A stretch of 64,000 bases of DNA, from positions 37,994-101,993 of the forward strand of contig DDQN01000079.1 of NCBI GenBank assembly GCA_002342685.1. The letters are read 5' to 3'. Below the pieces are notes generated by a model. The model was not told the origin of the DNA. It saw only the letters and a program-made list of their open reading frames with translations, and searched no databases. This DNA is from Vibrio sp. UBA2441. Lineage in GTDB: Bacteria > Pseudomonadota > Gammaproteobacteria > Enterobacterales > Vibrionaceae. Both the position numbers and the translations under genes were made by a program. This document shows positions 42,050-50,274 of the stretch, piece by piece (within the stretch, counting starts at the first letter, position 1; each line of letters begins with the position of its first letter).

Positions 42050-42970
42050 ATGACCATCGCAACGAATAGTGAAAAGCCAAGCAATATTGGGAAGTCGAAC
42101 GGTTTGCGTGAAAATCGCGGCATTGACTGGAAAGAACGTGTTTTCCATGGTTTGTTTTTATGTAGCGCAATCATTGGGATTCTTTCTTTATCGATTATTG
42201 CTTATTACATTGTTAAAGAGAGTATTCCTGCTTTTCAGGAGGCCGGGGTCTCTGGAATTGTTTTAGGTACCGACTGGTTACCGCCAGCACTTTATGGTGT
42301 ATACACCATGATTGTGGCTTCAGTTGTTTCTACATTTGGTGCCGTTTTAGTTGGTGTGCCAATCGGTGTGCTTACCGCCATTTTTATTGCAGAAATTGCC
42401 CCTAAGCGATTGGCCAATATCATTCGACCTGCTGTCGAACTGCTAGCCGGCATCCCATCTGTTGTTTATGGATTCTTCGGTTTGGTGATCATTGTACCTC
42501 TTATTCAGAATGTATTTGATGTCCCTGCCGGGAACACCATACTTGCAGGAATTATCGTATTGGGTGTGATGATTTTGCCAACCGTGATTACCGTATCAGA
42601 AACGTCAATTCGTGCAGTGCCGCGTGTTTATAAAGAAGGTTCTCTGGCACTGGGTGCCTCACATATCTTCACTATTTTTAAGTTGCTGGTCCCTGCGGCT
42701 CGATCTGGAATTATGACGGGCGTTATCTTGGGGATTGGACGTGCATTGGGTGAAACTATGGCGATCATTATGGTCATGGGTAATGCGCCAGCGATGCCGG
42801 AAGGGATACTCGACTCCGCTCGTACACTGACTGCAAATATTGCCATTGAAATGTCTTATGCCAGTGGTGTGCACGCTAATGCGCTATATGCGACTGGAGT
42901 CGTCTTGTTGGTATTTATCATGATGCTCAACGCCGCTTTGCTTTATTTAAACCGACAAAAGGCGAAATAA
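42050..42970 (+). CDS. pstC: Phosphate ABC transporter permease PstC
   Basis: 306-residue permease with about six membrane helices and the ABC-permease loop (EGSLALGASHIFTIFKLLVPAARSGIMTGVILGIGRALGETMAI, the EAA-type coupling region). ELLAGIPSVVYGFFGL is a Pst hallmark. I use the ATG at 42050 (MTIATNSEKP); an upstream TTG would place the start inside the hairpin region. It ends one base before the pstA ATG. Confidence 0.92.
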   Translation: MTIATNSEKPSNIGKSNGLRENRGIDWKERVFHGLFLCSAIIGILSLSIIAYYIVKESIPAFQEAGVSGIVLGTDWLPPALYGVYTMIVASVVSTFGAVLVGVPIGVLTAIFIAEIAPKRLANIIRPAVELLAGIPSVVYGFFGLVIIVPLIQNVFDVPAGNTILAGIIVLGVMILPTVITVSETSIRAVPRVYKEGSLALGASHIFTIFKLLVPAARSGIMTGVILGIGRALGETMAIIMVMGNAPAMPEGILDSARTLTANIAIEMSYASGVHANALYATGVVLLVFIMMLNAALLYLNRQKAK

Positions 42971-42971
42971 A

Positions 42972-43835
42972 ATGAATACAGCAGAACTTAAAAAAGCTCG
43001 TCAGTTTAAAGATTCGGTATTAAAAGGATTGATATGGGCTGCTGCGGCGTTAACCGTTGGCTTCCTATTTTGGATTATCTGGTACATTCTTTCTAATGGG
43101 CTAAAGTTTGTCGATTGGAACTTCATCACTGACAAATATACAGCAACTGGTGAAGAGAAGGGGATCTTCCCTATGATCATCTCGACTATTTATATGGTTG
43201 TTGCATCAATAGGCGTTGCAGCTCCAATCGGTATCATGACGGCAATCTATTTAACCGAGTATGCGAAAGTAGGCAGTCGATTTGTAAAAGTGATTCGCTT
43301 TTGTACAGAATCATTGGCAGGGATCCCGTCCATCATATTTGGCCTATTTGGTATGACGTTTTTCGTCGCTATTCTAGGGTTGGGTTTCTCAATATTGTCT
43401 GGGGCGCTCACATTGAGTCTTTTAATTCTTCCTGTCATTATCCGCACGACGGAAGAAGCCTTGATGGCCGTATCTGCCACATATCGAGAAGGCTCTTATG
43501 CGCTTGGGTCTTCAAAAATTTATACTATCTGGCGTCTAATTCTACCGAGTGCAATGCCAGGTATTATCACATCGATCATTCTTAGTATTGGTCGCGTAAT
43601 TGGTGAGTCAGCACCCGTATTTCTGACCGCTGGTATGGTCGCCCGTGTTCCTGAATCACTCTTAGACTCTGGTAGAACGCTGACCGTGCACCTATATAAA
43701 CTGACCACTGAATTATTTACTATTAATGAGTGGAATCAGGCATACGGTACGGCAACTGTGCTTATTGTTGTTGTGTTAATCATAAATATGATTACCAAGT
43801 TAATTGCTCAGCGCTTTAACACCGCAACTTATTAG
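42972..43835 (+). CDS. pstA: Phosphate ABC transporter permease PstA
   Basis: 287-residue permease, six predicted helices, with SLAGIPSIIFGLFGM and the coupling loop EALMAVSATYREGSYALGSSKIYTIWRLILPSAMPGIITSIILSIGRVIGESAPV. Pairs with PstC to form the membrane channel. Starts one base after pstC, so the two are translationally coupled. Confidence 0.92.
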   Translation: MNTAELKKARQFKDSVLKGLIWAAAALTVGFLFWIIWYILSNGLKFVDWNFITDKYTATGEEKGIFPMIISTIYMVVASIGVAAPIGIMTAIYLTEYAKVGSRFVKVIRFCTESLAGIPSIIFGLFGMTFFVAILGLGFSILSGALTLSLLILPVIIRTTEEALMAVSATYREGSYALGSSKIYTIWRLILPSAMPGIITSIILSIGRVIGESAPVFLTAGMVARVPESLLDSGRTLTVHLYKLTTELFTINEWNQAYGTATVLIVVVLIINMITKLIAQRFNTATY

Positions 43836-43882
43836 ATTATATCGACTAATTACACGATTTTAAGAATTTAGAGATAAAGATT

Positions 43883-44632
43883 ATGAACAAATTTAATATC
43901 GAAAACCTGGATCTTTTTTACGGTGACAATCAGGCGCTGAAATCGATTAACCTGCCAATTCCTACCCGTCAGGTAACGGCGCTAATTGGGCCTTCTGGCT
44001 GTGGTAAATCAACGCTACTGCGCTGTTTAAACCGAATGAATGATCTCATCGAAGGTGTAAAAATCTCCGGTACTTTAGAAATGGATGGTACTGATGTCTA
44101 TGGCAATATTGATGTCGCTGATTTGCGCATTAAGGTGGGCATGGTATTCCAGAAGCCGAATCCATTTCCGATGAGTATCTATGAAAATGTGGCTTATGGA
44201 CTTAGAGCGCAAGGAATCAAAGATAAAAAGCACATAGATATGGTAGTCGAGAAATCACTGCGCGGTGCAGCACTGTGGGACGAAGTAAAAGAACGCCTTA
44301 AATCACATGCATTTGGCCTTTCAGGTGGTCAGCAACAGCGGTTGTGTATTGCCCGAACGATTGCAATGGAACCAGATGTTATATTAATGGATGAGCCTAC
44401 ATCTGCACTCGATCCGATAGCGACCCATAAAATTGAAGAGCTGATGGAAGAGCTGAAAAAAGACTACACCATAGTGATCGTGACGCACTCGATGCAGCAA
44501 GCCAGACGAATTTCAGACAGAACGGCCTTCTTCCTGATGGGAGAGTTGGTTGAACATGATGATACGCAACACATATTTAATAACCCGCAGGATGACAGAA
44601 CCAAAGGCTATGTAAATGGTGATTTTGGTTAA
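43883..44632 (+). CDS. pstB: Phosphate ABC transporter ATPase PstB
   Basis: 249-residue ABC ATPase with Walker A IGPSGCGKST, Q-loop VFQKPNPFPMSIYENV (the PNPFP run is diagnostic of PstB), signature LSGGQQQRLCIARTIA, Walker B VILMDEPTSALDP and the His switch VTHSM. Energises phosphate uptake and is the last gene of the operon, followed by a terminator. Confidence 0.94.
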   Translation: MNKFNIENLDLFYGDNQALKSINLPIPTRQVTALIGPSGCGKSTLLRCLNRMNDLIEGVKISGTLEMDGTDVYGNIDVADLRIKVGMVFQKPNPFPMSIYENVAYGLRAQGIKDKKHIDMVVEKSLRGAALWDEVKERLKSHAFGLSGGQQQRLCIARTIAMEPDVILMDEPTSALDPIATHKIEELMEELKKDYTIVIVTHSMQQARRISDRTAFFLMGELVEHDDTQHIFNNPQDDRTKGYVNGDFG

Positions 44633-44707
44633 CTGAGTCGTGGATTCTGCGGGTAAATAGTCCGATATTTATTGGCATCTAACTATAATAACTAGCGATG
44701 GTACTTT

Positions 44708-44732
44708 GCCCCTCTACTTGAGGGGCTTTTTT
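44708..44732. terminator. Rho-independent terminator of pst operon
   Basis: 7-bp GC-rich arms GCCCCTC (44708-44714) and GAGGGGC (44720-44726), loop TACTT, six T. Lies between convergent pstB and the DeoR gene. Confidence 0.88.
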
Positions 44733-44741
44733 ATGCATTTT

Positions 44742-45515
44742 TTAAACAATAATGACATTAACACCTTGTTCTTTTAAGGTATTAATAACATCAGAGTTAG
44801 CACTGGAATCGGTGATTAACGTATCCAATTGTGCCGCTGTCGTCAGTAGTTTTCCGCCATGCTTGCCTATTTTGGCTCCTTCAGCGACCGCGACAAGTCT
44901 ATCCCCATACTGAAGCAGTTTTCTCTCTGCCATATAAACCAGCAGATCTGATGTATGAACACCGGCGTTTGAGATGCCTGTCCCTGTAAAGAAGACAAAA
45001 CGACTTTTAAGGTCATCTGCCGCTTCTGTATCGGGAGAGATGGTTATTTGGCGCTCAGAAATGTACTGCCCACCTAGGATGATAATGCTCTGATGGCCTT
45101 GTTGAATTAACTGATACGCAAGCGGCATGAAATTAGTGATGACCTGAATCTCACGGTTTGCCAGAAAGTCCCCCATGAGAAAAGTGGTATTACTACCGCT
45201 AATCACAATGCTGTCTTGTTCTTCGCATAGTTCTGCTGCGGCGCAGGCAATCTTGTTTTTGATTGCATAGTTTTCGATATCTGTCAGTGCAGGAATAAAT
45301 GTGGTCGGTGTGTGTGATTCTTGGGAATGATGTATATCCGCTGCACGTGCACCATTACGTAGCTTTATTAACCTTCCTTCACTCGCCAATTTGGTGATAT
45401 CCCTACGTGCTGTTGATAAAGAGATATCCAACATGCCGACGTATTCTGACGTAGATATAAATTGATGGCTATTTAAGTACTCCAGTAACGTTTCTTGACG
45501 CTGGACCTCATTCAT
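44742..45515 (-). CDS. DeoR-family sugar operon repressor
   Basis: 257 residues: N-terminal DeoR HTH (RQETLLEYLNSHQFISTSEYVGMLDISLSTARRDITKLASEGRLIKLRNGA) and a DeoRC sugar-phosphate sensor (SGSNTTFLMGDFL, VITNFMPLAYQL, IILGGQYI, FFTGTGISNAGVHTSD, DSSANSDVINTLKEQGVNVIIV). DeoR repressors usually respond to a phosphorylated sugar of the pathway they control. It is divergent from the sugar operon, and the shared intergenic region has a dense array of 10-bp-spaced repeats that are its likely operators. Confidence 0.9.
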   Translation of the reverse strand: MNEVQRQETLLEYLNSHQFISTSEYVGMLDISLSTARRDITKLASEGRLIKLRNGARAADIHHSQESHTPTTFIPALTDIENYAIKNKIACAAAELCEEQDSIVISGSNTTFLMGDFLANREIQVITNFMPLAYQLIQQGHQSIIILGGQYISERQITISPDTEAADDLKSRFVFFTGTGISNAGVHTSDLLVYMAERKLLQYGDRLVAVAEGAKIGKHGGKLLTTAAQLDTLITDSSANSDVINTLKEQGVNVIIV

Positions 45516-45533
45516 ACAGTTAACCCTAGCAAA

Positions 45534-45692
45534 GTTTGAATTGTTTTGACCTATTTTGACCTCTTTTGACTTTTAGCGCAAATCTTATTTATTTATGACC
45601 TCTTTTGAATTGTTTTGCCATTAATATTGTGATCAATGACTCAAAAGATGCCAGTAAAGGTCAGAAGTGACTTTGCGTGACCTGTTGTGACC
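45534..45692. promoter_or_regulatory. Array of 10-bp-spaced TTTTGAC/GTGAC repeats (probable DeoR operators)
   Basis: Three clusters of direct repeats in exact 10-bp register, defined by the G of TGA: 45538, 45548, 45558, 45568 (GTTTGAA, then three TTTTGAC); 45597, 45607, 45617 (TTATGAC, TTTTGAA, TTTTGCC); 45669, 45679, 45689 (three GTGAC). All lie between the divergent DeoR and HAD start codons. One repeat per helical turn on one face suits cooperative binding of a DeoR oligomer. Confidence 0.65.
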
Positions 45693-45732
45693 GTTTAGTA
45701 TTCATCTCAGGTCAGGAGCACTTGGAGCTAAG

Positions 45733-46545
45733 ATGAGATATCAAGCATTTGTACTGGATTTGGATGGAACCTTGTTGGGTGATAATGATCAGATCAACGA
45801 GGTGAACCTGAATGCGGTTCGCTCAGTAATTCAAAATGGTTACACAGTGACATTAGCCAGTGGTAGACCACACGCCTTGATGCAACCGTATACTGAACTG
45901 CTGGGTATTACAGAGTCGATTATCTGTTGTAATGGTGCGTACCTGTATGACCCGTTGGAAGATCAGGTGGTTATGTCCAGAGCATTCGGTCCTGAACAGC
46001 TGCTTAAGTTGCTCTCTTTACTGAACCAACATCAACTCGATTTTACTTTATATTCTAGTGAAGGTGTTTTCGCCCAGAAATCGTCAAAGCATCTATCTGA
46101 GCTACGTCAGAAAGCAAAATCGCTGAATAGCGATGTTCCGATAGAAATCATCGCGGAGATTTCAGAATTAGTCGGGAAAGTTGGTGATGTGTATAAATTA
46201 TTGGTCTCCAGTGACGACAAGTCGCAGCTTTGTGAATTGCGGGACACATTGCACAGCACACTTCAGGTCGACCTTTCCTCTCCGAATAAGCTTGATATCA
46301 CTCCTAAGGATGTTTCTAAAGGAAACGCGCTTAACCATTGGTTAGAACAACGTCAGATACCAGCCAAATCTGTAGTGGCATTTGGTGATGGCGACAATGA
46401 TCTGTCCATGTTTGATGTCGTGGGGGAGCCTGTGGCAATGGAAAATGCCAGCCCTTCTTTAAAAAACAGAGCCAATTTAATTGTTACAGACAACAACGGT
46501 TGTGGCATTGGTCAATACCTTCGAATGATAGAGCTCGAAAGTTAA
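45733..46545 (+). CDS. Cof-type HAD phosphatase
   Basis: 270-residue HAD hydrolase of the Cof (IIB) subfamily: motif I LDLDGTLLG, motif II LASGRP, motif III with Lys in the KLDITPKDVSKGNAL segment, and motif IV FGDGDNDLSMFDVVGEPVAM. It would dephosphorylate a sugar phosphate or flavin-like substrate. First gene of the DeoR-controlled operon, with GGAGC upstream of its ATG. A second HAD of another subfamily lies at 48570. Confidence 0.85.
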   Translation: MRYQAFVLDLDGTLLGDNDQINEVNLNAVRSVIQNGYTVTLASGRPHALMQPYTELLGITESIICCNGAYLYDPLEDQVVMSRAFGPEQLLKLLSLLNQHQLDFTLYSSEGVFAQKSSKHLSELRQKAKSLNSDVPIEIIAEISELVGKVGDVYKLLVSSDDKSQLCELRDTLHSTLQVDLSSPNKLDITPKDVSKGNALNHWLEQRQIPAKSVVAFGDGDNDLSMFDVVGEPVAMENASPSLKNRANLIVTDNNGCGIGQYLRMIELES

Positions 46546-46584
46546 AACCAGCCATCACTTATTTTAATTGCTAAGGAAAAATAT

Positions 46585-47295
46585 ATGAAAAAGGTAAAAA
46601 TTGCAGCGGGTCTCGCTCACGTAGATTACGGCCATATTGCTGATGTTGTAAAAGAAGTGTCTGATGCGGGTGCTGATTATATCCATTGTGATGCCGCAGA
46701 TATGCATGACTTGAAAAATCTACAGCTCATGGGTGGGCATCAGATTGTAGAAGGTATTCGTCCTTATACTGACAAGCCAATCGAAGTTCATGCTTATTTT
46801 AAAGATTGTGACCGCCTCTTTGTAGAGAAAATCGCCGCTGCTGGCGCTGATATGTTGATCCTGCCTGCGGAGCACTTTATTGGCGCGCCTTTGGCTTACA
46901 TGATGAAGTACTGCCGTGATTACAACATGAAGTTTGGCTTAACTGTCGGCTGCTTCACTCCGGTTTCTTTTATCAAAGAAGCAATTTACTACCTGGACCG
47001 ATTACACCTTGTTATCCACGGCGTGAATAATGATGAGTGGCTATGGCGTGATTCGGCAATAAGCATGATTCGAGAAGCAAGAGAGCTGATTAACGAACGT
47101 AACCCAGATTGTGAACTGTGCGTCGACGGTGGCATTCGAAACTACAACCTAGAACCTTTGCTGAAAGAAGACATCGACGTCATGGTTGCTTCTACCAATA
47201 TCTTTGGTCACGAGAACGGAATTACTGCCGGCGTTCATGACTTTAGAGCGGCATTAGATGAGGCAGAAGAAAAAGTAGCACAAGAGCAAGTGTAA
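46585..47295 (+). CDS. Ribulose-/allulose-phosphate 3-epimerase-like protein
   Basis: 236-residue TIM barrel related to ribulose-5-phosphate 3-epimerase. Metal and catalytic positions are recognisable but altered: IHCDAADMHD where Rpe has HxDxMDG, PIEVHAYFKD where Rpe has DVHLM, and CVDGGIR near the end with the phosphate loop. The divergence suggests a non-housekeeping epimerase, for example for allulose 6-phosphate or another ketose phosphate. A transketolase, transaldolase and RpiA follow in the operon, in keeping with entry into the pentose phosphate pathway. Confidence 0.72.
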   Translation: MKKVKIAAGLAHVDYGHIADVVKEVSDAGADYIHCDAADMHDLKNLQLMGGHQIVEGIRPYTDKPIEVHAYFKDCDRLFVEKIAAAGADMLILPAEHFIGAPLAYMMKYCRDYNMKFGLTVGCFTPVSFIKEAIYYLDRLHLVIHGVNNDEWLWRDSAISMIREARELINERNPDCELCVDGGIRNYNLEPLLKEDIDVMVASTNIFGHENGITAGVHDFRAALDEAEEKVAQEQV

Positions 47296-47383
47296 TTATA
47301 CAGAATGGATTTGGTATCGGACTTAGGGCACTGACTATAAACGTTTCTGTTTTGAGTCTGGCACCACCAAAGAAGGAAAAAAT

Positions 47384-48541
47384 ATGACGCAATTTAACTA
47401 TCATCAGCCAACGAAATTAAACTTTGGGCCTGGTGAAATCGATAGAATTGGCCAAATAGTTTCACAGTGGGGAACGAAATGCCTGGTTGTCTCTGAGCCT
47501 ATTTTTCCTGCGGTGAAGCCAGCTTATGAGCGAATATTCAGCTTATTAGAGAAGCACAATATCAGTGTTACTCACTTTGACGGTGTGCAACCAAACCCAC
47601 CGACGAATGTGGTTGAAGCGGGCTGTGAACTAGCGAAAGCGAACCAATGCAATGTTGTTTTAGCCATTGGTGGTGGCTCGTCAATCGATACGGCAAAAAT
47701 TATCTCTGCAGCCATCAATGTTGACTATTTAGACTGGGCATTTTGGTTTGATAATTATGACAGCCCATTTGAGGATATAAAAGCGTTACCCGCTAAAACA
47801 CTACCATTAATCGCCATTCCGACGACCTCAGGAACAGGCTCACAAGTAACTCATGCCGCGGTAATTACCGACCTGGCACAACATGCCAAACTGACTCTGT
47901 TTCATCCACAATTTTACCCACGAGAAGCGGTGATTGATCCGGAACTCATGTTAACACTTCCTGCCAGAATGACAGCAATGACGGGCTTTGATGCTTTCTC
48001 ACATGCATTTGAGTCTTACGTTGGCACCAGACCATCTCCATTTGTCGATTCAATGTCTTTAAAAGCCATGAAGTTAATCGTCGATTGCCTGCCGAATGTT
48101 GTTGAAAACGGTGCAGATATTGAAGGTCGATGTCAGTTAGCGATAGCCGACACATTAGCAGGTATTGCTTTAGCGAACGGTGGAGCGGGAGCGCCTCATC
48201 CAATGGGTGAAATTATAGGTGGTAAGAAAACCAATTTGCCCCATGGGTTAACTTTGGCAGTTGTGTACCCCGCGTATTTAACCAAACAGTGGAAAAAGCA
48301 ACCGGAACGTTTTGCTCAAGTTGCTGAATTATTTGGTGCGACAGGAAGCACTGAAGAAAAAGCGCAGTCTTTAGCGTCTTATGTGACTCAATTTTTGATT
48401 CGAATAGGGCTGGAAACCAATCTTATGCAGGTTGGTGTTTCAGAGCAGGACGTCGATGAATTGTTACCAGCATTCTGTTTTGACTTACCAACAACGTCGG
48501 CCAGTGATATGCGAGCGATGTTGCAAGCAAGTCTGGTTTGA
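47384..48541 (+). CDS. Iron-containing alcohol dehydrogenase
   Basis: 385-residue group III dehydrogenase: NAD-binding IGGGSSIDTAK, PTTSGTGSQVTHAAVI, and metal ligands in GFDAFSHAFESYVG, GAGAPHPMGEIIGG and LPHGLTLAVVYP. It reduces or oxidises a polyol or aldehyde, probably a sugar alcohol or its phosphate in this operon. AAGGAAAA precedes the ATG. It follows the epimerase by 88 bases and ends 28 bases before the second HAD gene. Confidence 0.87.
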   Translation: MTQFNYHQPTKLNFGPGEIDRIGQIVSQWGTKCLVVSEPIFPAVKPAYERIFSLLEKHNISVTHFDGVQPNPPTNVVEAGCELAKANQCNVVLAIGGGSSIDTAKIISAAINVDYLDWAFWFDNYDSPFEDIKALPAKTLPLIAIPTTSGTGSQVTHAAVITDLAQHAKLTLFHPQFYPREAVIDPELMLTLPARMTAMTGFDAFSHAFESYVGTRPSPFVDSMSLKAMKLIVDCLPNVVENGADIEGRCQLAIADTLAGIALANGGAGAPHPMGEIIGGKKTNLPHGLTLAVVYPAYLTKQWKKQPERFAQVAELFGATGSTEEKAQSLASYVTQFLIRIGLETNLMQVGVSEQDVDELLPAFCFDLPTTSASDMRAMLQASLV

Positions 48542-48569
48542 TAATACCAATTTTAAAGGAGACCAATCC

Positions 48570-49313
48570 GTGGAAAAAGAAAATTTCGCTCATCAATTAG
48601 TTAGTAAGGCAATGGATAGAGAGGAAGCATTGCTGACTGAAGTTCGAGCTATCATTTTCGATTTCGATGGTCTTTTAGTCGATACCGAAACGTGTATGTA
48701 TAAAGTCTGGGAAACTTTATTAGCACCATACAATGTTGACGTATCGCCACTACAGGTAGCTGGCCTGGTCGGGTGCTCAGCGCCAGCTACCTTTCTTCAC
48801 CAGAAATATCGCCAGGTTACAGGTACAAACATCGCCAACGAAAAAATTACATCTTTGGTGTTATCCAAAGCCTATGAACTGGTAGAGAAACTAGATGCAA
48901 GGGAAGGGGTAAGAGAGTATTTGGAGTGCGCTAAGCGCAGTGGTTGGAAAATAGCCTTAGCGACCAGTTCCGAATCTGCACACTACCTTCCTATTCTGAA
49001 ACGGCTGGAGTTGCATACTCTGTTTGAGCATTTCATTGGCGCTGAAGATATTGTATTAGCGCGCAGAAAACCAGAACCGGATGTTTACTTAAAAGCGGTA
49101 GAAAAGCTGGGTGTTGAATCGAGTCAGGTGATTGCCTTTGAAGATTCACCACCGGGTATTACCGCGGCTAAAGCGGCAAAAATTACCACGGTTGCGGTTC
49201 CGAATTTTTTAACCCGCCACTTAGATGTATCACATGCTCACAGGGTTTTGCACTCCATGGCAGAGATATCATTACCGCAACTAATCACAGAATTAACAGA
49301 GAGAAGACAATGA
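48570..49313 (+). CDS. HAD phosphatase/phosphoglucomutase-like protein
   Basis: 247-residue HAD of the beta-phosphoglucomutase type: motif I IFDFDGLLVDTE, a helical cap (residues ~60-115), motif II ATSSES, motif III with RRKPEPDVYLKA, motif IV FEDSPPGITAAKAA. It acts on a sugar phosphate. I start at GTG 48570 because AAAGGAG lies nine bases upstream; the longer frame runs into the dehydrogenase gene. Its last codons overlap the transaldolase ATG (ATGA), so the two are coupled. Confidence 0.85.
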   Translation: MEKENFAHQLVSKAMDREEALLTEVRAIIFDFDGLLVDTETCMYKVWETLLAPYNVDVSPLQVAGLVGCSAPATFLHQKYRQVTGTNIANEKITSLVLSKAYELVEKLDAREGVREYLECAKRSGWKIALATSSESAHYLPILKRLELHTLFEHFIGAEDIVLARRKPEPDVYLKAVEKLGVESSQVIAFEDSPPGITAAKAAKITTVAVPNFLTRHLDVSHAHRVLHSMAEISLPQLITELTERRQ

Positions 49314-50263
49314 ATAAATTGGAACAACTTAAGACTTTTACCACAGTTGTTGCTGATACCGGCGATATTGATGCGATATCAGTGTTTCAACCAGAAGATG
49401 CGACAACTAATCCATCCTTGGTACTAAAAGCGGCTGAAATGCCTCAGTACGATCACTTGATTCAAGAAGCTGTCGCCTGGGCAAAGAAGCAAAGCAATGA
49501 GAAACAATAGCAAGTCATTGATGCCGCCGACAAGCTAGCCGTGAACATTGGCTTAGAGATTCTTAAGATTGTTCCGGGACGTATTTCTACAGAAGTAGAT
49601 GCTCGGCTCTCTTTTGAGAAAGACGCTAGTCTGGCAAAAGCACGCAAATTAATCTCTATGTATAACAGAGCTGGCATTTCTAATGACCGTATCTTAATTA
49701 AATTGGCCTCTACTTGGGAAGGTATCCGCGCAGCAGAGGTGCTCGAAAAAGAAGGCATTAACTGTAACCTCACACTGTTGTTTAATTTTGCCCAAGCAAA
49801 GGCGTGTGCGGAAGCGGGTGTTTATCTGATATCGCCATTTGTAGGCCGAATTCTTGACTGGTATTGCGCAAATACCGAGACCAAATCGTATTCGGCTCAA
49901 GAAGACCCTGGTGTGGTTTCTGTGAGTGAGATTTATAATTACTATAAAGACCATGGCTACAACACGGTTGTTATGGGTGCGAGCTTCCGAAATGTTGACG
50001 AGGTTTTGGCGTTAGCAGGATGTGATCGTTTAACTATTGGTCCTGCACTGTTGGATAAGCTTGCGGCAGCTGACGGAAAAGTAGAATGCCAGTTAAATGG
50101 CGAGAGAGACGTTATTAAGCCAGTTTCAACGATGATGACTGAGGGTCAATATCGCTGGGAAATGAATCAAGACCCGATGGCAACGGAAAAGTTAGCCGAG
50201 GGAATTCGAAATTTTGCCGTTGACCAAGGCAAACTCGAAGCCATGATTGCTGAGCGTCTGTAG
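49310..50263 (+). pseudogene. talB: Transaldolase gene interrupted by an in-frame amber codon
   Basis: Reading through gives 317 codons, the exact length of E. coli TalB, with homology on both sides in one frame. The first 66 residues include VVADTGDIDAISVFQPEDATTNPSL with the catalytic Asp16. After TAG at 49508-49510 the frame continues with VIDAADKLAVNIGLEILK, Lys131 in RILIKLAST (Schiff-base Lys), NCNLTLLF and DWY. The stop replaces a Gln position of E. coli TalB, so a single C to T change (CAG to TAG) explains it. A GTG restart at 49541 would lack the first strand and Asp16. Either a nonsense mutation, amber suppression or a sequencing error. Sits in the sugar operon between a HAD gene and tkt. 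Confidence 0.9.
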
Positions 50264-50274
50264 GAGTATTATTG

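Noticed and set aside
49502..49513. Programmed stop-codon readthrough at CAA-TAG-CAA
   Set aside because: The hexamer resembles the tobamovirus readthrough context, but that mechanism is eukaryotic and the next codon does not match; a simple nonsense change is more likely.
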